This document shows positions 60,613 to 64,000 of a stretch of 64,000 bases of DNA, piece by piece (the first letter of the stretch is position 1; each line of letters begins with the position of its first letter). The stretch comes from Adiantum capillus-veneris. Lineage: Eukaryota > Streptophyta > Polypodiopsida > Polypodiales > Pteridaceae. The notes below the pieces were generated by a model. It saw nothing but the letters and a program-made list of their open reading frames with translations, did not search any database and was not told the origin of the DNA. The position numbers and the translations under genes are program-made. The stretch spans positions 61,342,933-61,406,932 of the forward strand of contig CM043965.1 in assembly GCA_014529385.2 (NCBI GenBank), in the 5' to 3' direction.

Positions 60613-61520
60613 CTGATTTGCAGTGAGCTTACAAATTGATTTTCTGTTTATCAGTCATCCTCCCTAATGATGAAGAAAGGAATCATACTCCTTACCTTAA
60701 TCTCTGCGCATCCTCCTCCTCCCAATCTCCCTGGATATGGTGTTTCCTTGTCTTTTGTCAACGAACCAACAGGATATGGAGTGGGGATGAACTAGCTAGC
60801 AGCCTCAGATTTGAATGTATTTCTTCCTCAAAGGTCTGATGATGTGGACGGATTCCTGCATAATAGGAGAGAAAAACCATTCATGCATTTACCACTTGAG
60901 ACACATCCTGCAATTTCACTCCTTCAAGAGAAGGCTTGTCTAGACGATAGTTTCAGCAGAGATGGAAAGAAGAAGTTTATGAGCTTGTATGGTGTTGAAG
61001 AAAGAGTTATGAATGGGGTAGGCCAAGTGAAAGTTCATATACCCAAAGAACCTCAGGACGATAGTCCATCATCACCTATCTATGAGAATCTCTCTCATGG
61101 ATTGGGATTTATAATTGATTCTGTTTTGGGAACAATATTGAATAAGAAGGCTTCTTCGACAACCTTTACAAGTTGGGTTGCATGTCCTGCCCTGGGGTCT
61201 CAAAGGGAAGCAATTTGTTTCACAAGTGGCCATTGCTTCAAAGACCAATTTGGCATTTCTTACATATCTGGTGACATAGATTGTGGTTGGAGAACATGCT
61301 CAGGTTGTTTTGGTTTGATTGTGGATGTCAAACGCCTTTCAAGTGGCTTTGAGGTTGAAACAAAACCTCTTGCCATTTCCTATAATGAGCAGGAAGATAT
61401 GGCATGTTTCAAAACCTTTGATCTACACAGCCAATTCCTACTTCCATGCTCTCCCAATGAAGTCTTGTGTAGTGGAGAATCTCCCTTTATCGCATCATAC
61501 GGATATCCTTGCATTGTATG
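60611..61520 (+). CDS. Unrecognised protein, right copy (longest open version)
   Basis: I cannot assign a function. Two overlapping frames are open: about 60636-60839 (NDEERNHTPYLNLCASSSSQ) and about 60811-61515 (from DDVDGFLHNRREKPFMHLPL through KKKFMSLYGVEERVMNGVGQ, GDIDCGWRTCSGCFGLIVDV and CFKTFDLHSQFLLPCSP). They may be two exons or one gene with a frame change. The second frame is free of stops over about 235 codons and is shared with the left copy mostly at amino-acid level. Cys pairs (CGWRTCSGC) stand out. No signal peptide or membrane segment is evident. The frame then runs into (TA)n(CA)n, so the true 3' end is unclear. No ATG was found at a convincing start. Confidence 0.45.
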
Positions 61521-61599
61521 TATATATATATATATACATACACACACACACACACACACTTTATGGCGCTCCAAAAATTATGTATATATATATATATAT

Positions 61600-61631
<32 letters not shown>

Positions 61632-62076
61632 TTTATGGCACTCCAAAAATTAATTAATCCCATAAATTCTCACTGGACGGCTCGATGGTCTGAACGAAAA
61701 ACCGACTAAAGCGTTCTGTTCATTGCGAAATGCTTTAAACTATTGTGGAACCGATTTTTTTTTTCTTCGTTCATCCTACTGCATGGTGGCTCCGGAAAAT
61801 CCAAAAATTAATAGAACAAAACTCGCGAAACGAGAAAACACCCCGATAGTGTCAAAAAATAAAAAGTTTTGTGCTCCACATCACTACGAACTTTGTTTTT
61901 TTTCTAGTTCTAGCATGAGCGTCGAAAAAATTACACGGGATCCCGAAGAACGTGCACCGCTGGAAAAGGACTTTCAAACTTAAAATTGTAAAATTTGAAT
62001 GGTTAGTTCTAAAAATAAATAAATAAATAATATATATATATATATAGTCTAAGGTTTTAAAGATGTTATATATATA
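61510..62076. other. (TA)n(CA)n arrays and unrecognised sequence
   Basis: ACTTTATGGCGCTCCAAAAA and ACTTTATGGCACTCCAAAAA lie about 75 bp apart, each after a TA/CA array. The following 400 bp has many CGA/GAA-rich phrases and an open frame at 61723-61983 without a recognised domain. Confidence 0.45.
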
Positions 62077-62233
62077 TCTACTAACATAATATGGCGGAAG
62101 GGCTCCCCTTTACACGTGTCGCAATCTGTGACCTGAAGGCTAAAGTCCAAAAAGAAAAAAAGCCCAGTTGCACGCGATAAAGAGGGAGAGAGGGGGAGAG
62201 AGAGAGGCCGCCGAAGGCGGCCGGCCGTACTAG
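62077..62233 (+). mobile_element. Short non-autonomous Helitron, complete copy (157 bp)
   Basis: Starts TCTACTAACATAATATGGCG directly after A (62076) and ends CTAG directly before T (62234). This is the A|T insertion site of Helitrons. A perfect 3' hairpin (GCCGCC, GAA loop, GGCGGC) ends about 8 bases before CTAG. No coding capacity, so it would rely on a RepHel protein encoded elsewhere (family knowledge). Confidence 0.82.
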
Positions 62234-62254
62234 TATATATAAAATACGTGCGTT

Positions 62255-62255
<1 letters not shown>

Positions 62256-62289
<34 letters not shown>

Positions 62290-62394
62290 GTGGGATGCCT
62301 CCAGCCATCGCCCCCTGCCCCCTCACTCTCACGCCATCGCCAGATTTCTCTCTCTCTCTAATTTCTCTGCATTGATTTCTCTCTCTACGTTGAT

Positions 62395-62460
<66 letters not shown>
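62256..62460 (+). repeat. (CT)n microsatellites
   Basis: Arrays at about 62256-62287 and 62399-62453, separated by CT-rich sequence. Confidence 0.95.
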
Positions 62461-62461
<1 letters not shown>

Positions 62462-62676
62462 ACTCTCTCTGAACGCCGTAAGCGTTGCGATTGAGGGGGA
62501 AAGGTTGCATTGTTGTTGCATTAAGGTTTCTCACGAGGGGAAAAGGTTGCATTAAGCGATGCGATTGAGGGAGAGATGCAGTAGCTGAATTAATGTGAAG
62601 ATTGTGTAGAGAGAGAGATGGAGAGAACCTCGCAGAGAAGAGAATGTGCAGGTCAGCGTTGGATCTGGCACACGAA

Positions 62677-62679
<3 letters not shown>

Positions 62680-62733
<54 letters not shown>
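62680..62733 (+). repeat. (GA)n microsatellite
   Basis: About 26 GA units. Confidence 0.95.
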
Positions 62734-62736
<3 letters not shown>

Positions 62737-62891
62737 TATTAAAAAGAAAACCTCCACCCAACCACACCACCTTATTTCTTTTAATAAAAAAATTTAACCA
62801 CTCGACTTTGCCTTTTATCTAAAAGAAGAATCTTGCAAACTATTGAGCCTATTTACACTTTAATTATTTAATTTGCTAAATCACTATGCTT

Positions 62892-62892
<1 letters not shown>

Positions 62893-62977
<85 letters not shown>
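62893..62977 (+). repeat. (TA)n(GT)n compound microsatellite
   Basis: About 9 TA units then about 33 GT units. Confidence 0.95.
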
Positions 62978-62978
<1 letters not shown>

Positions 62979-64000
62979 TTATTTATATGTATGTATGTAT
63001 ATTGAGAGGGGAAAAATTGTGCAAGGAAGCCTCTACACCGGAGATAAACCTCCAGTCTCACAAGTACCTCTTGGGGAAATGCCTCTCAAACAACCAAGGT
63101 TGGAAGAGGGGCATATGTGTGGGCTAGGACACATGATCTACTTGTAATTCCAAAAGAACTTGGCTAGGCCAAACACTCCCACAATCACGAGAAGGATGGG
63201 GACTGTTTGGGCCCCCGGCTTGCATAGCGCTCCTCAAAAACCTTCCTAAGAAAAAATGTCGACAGGAAGGTTAACCCGGCTAGCTCACGGAGGAAACCTC
63301 GCATTGTCAATGCGAAGGGGTCTCTAGCAATGCACACATGGGTAGCCTAATGGCCGCTCAATCTAACTGCTCAATCGTACTAATCGAGTTGATTAGCTAC
63401 TATAAAGAAGCTAATCACTCACTCCTAATCAATCAATCTCACTCTCTAACAATGACTAAGCTACCATTGATTGCATTTGTGAATTAAACATGCTAATCCT
63501 TCTCTAATCAAGCAATGAGGGAATGAATAAACATTCAATGCAAGTACTTAATACTCATAAACTCGCCCACACTACTTAATTAAGAGAGAAATGCTAATCA
63601 ACTAAGCTAGAAGCAAGCAAATACACCCACATCAATCATTTAATCACTAAACAAGAGGCATGCATAGCTCAAACATAACATTGCAAGAATGAAAGAGATT
63701 AGAGAGTAGCAGATCAAATACAATGGGTTGCTTAAGCTATGGAAGCTTGAAGCATGCTAAGAGTAGAGGAGAGCTAAGAGTTAGAGAGTTCTTTAGAGAA
63801 ATAGCTAAAATGACCAAAAGGGGCCCCTAATTCCTAAAAATGTTCACTTATATACCTAGGTTAAAAGCTAGGGCTAATAACTTAGGCTTTTCACATTTGG
63901 GTGGACATCTTTTAGAAAAAAGGTTAATTACAAGAAATGGGATAATAATTATACATCTTGGAACTCTTACGAGCCTGACTTCCTCCTTGATGTTACATTG
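62978..64000. other. Terminal region, part of a dispersed repeat
   Basis: No gene recognised. About 63740-63920 shares blocks with 34100-34280 (GGGGCCCCTAATTCC versus AAAAGCCCCTAATTA; TTCACATTTGGGTGGA versus TTCACATTTGGGCGGC), so both are members of an unidentified family, possibly LTRs. Confidence 0.4.

Overview
This is nuclear DNA of a land plant. It has a plant-type CLC chloride channel gene split by five GT-AG introns. Both LTR retrotransposons carry primer-binding sites matching plant initiator-Met tRNA. A Mutator-like transposase, short Helitrons and very many long (GA/CT)n and (CA/GT)n arrays are also present. The species cannot be fixed by eye; a large, repeat-rich, non-grass genome (a fern or other early-diverging plant is possible) is a guess. 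Only one gene looks intact, the CLC gene. Nearly everything else is mobile or repetitive.

Layout. 1-3.9 kb: 3' part of a CLC-e-like gene (+). 3.9-12.9 kb: intergenic, with three pieces of one LTR-like repeat family. 12.9-32.1 kb: three nested elements. A LINE (-) was split by a Ty3/gypsy element (+, 15396-31911, target duplication TGTAA). That element was split by a Ty1/copia element (-, 20015-25496) and carries a further 2.7 kb insertion in its 3' LTR. 32.7-33.2 kb: copia gag remnant. 33.2-35.5 kb: AT-rich repeat.

35.5-45.3 kb is the most unusual region. On the - strand, about eleven exons encode an N-terminal ParB/sulfiredoxin-like domain joined to a C-terminal beta-class-like DNA methyltransferase (DLPF motif before the SAM motif). 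On the + strand, diverging from it, is a broken Mutator-like transposase with a GCM1/WRKY-like zinc finger and a SWIM finger. The spacer between them holds an array of six palindromes sharing an arm close to AGCCATCCACGCC, plus a half copy. I propose, as inference only, that methyltransferase, palindromes and transposase are cargo, sites and transposase of one decayed mobile element.

45.3-64 kb: simple-repeat-rich DNA with tandem duplications, two copies of a 157-bp non-autonomous Helitron, a LINE C-terminal fragment, a roughly 290-bp palindrome, a roughly 255-bp satellite-like array, and an unrecognised coding unit present as an inverted pair (54.2-55.1 kb - strand; 60.6-61.5 kb + strand) with another inverted repeat beside the right copy.

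Apart from the CLC gene, every coding unit I could name shows stop codons or frameshifts. All counts and alignments were made by eye.
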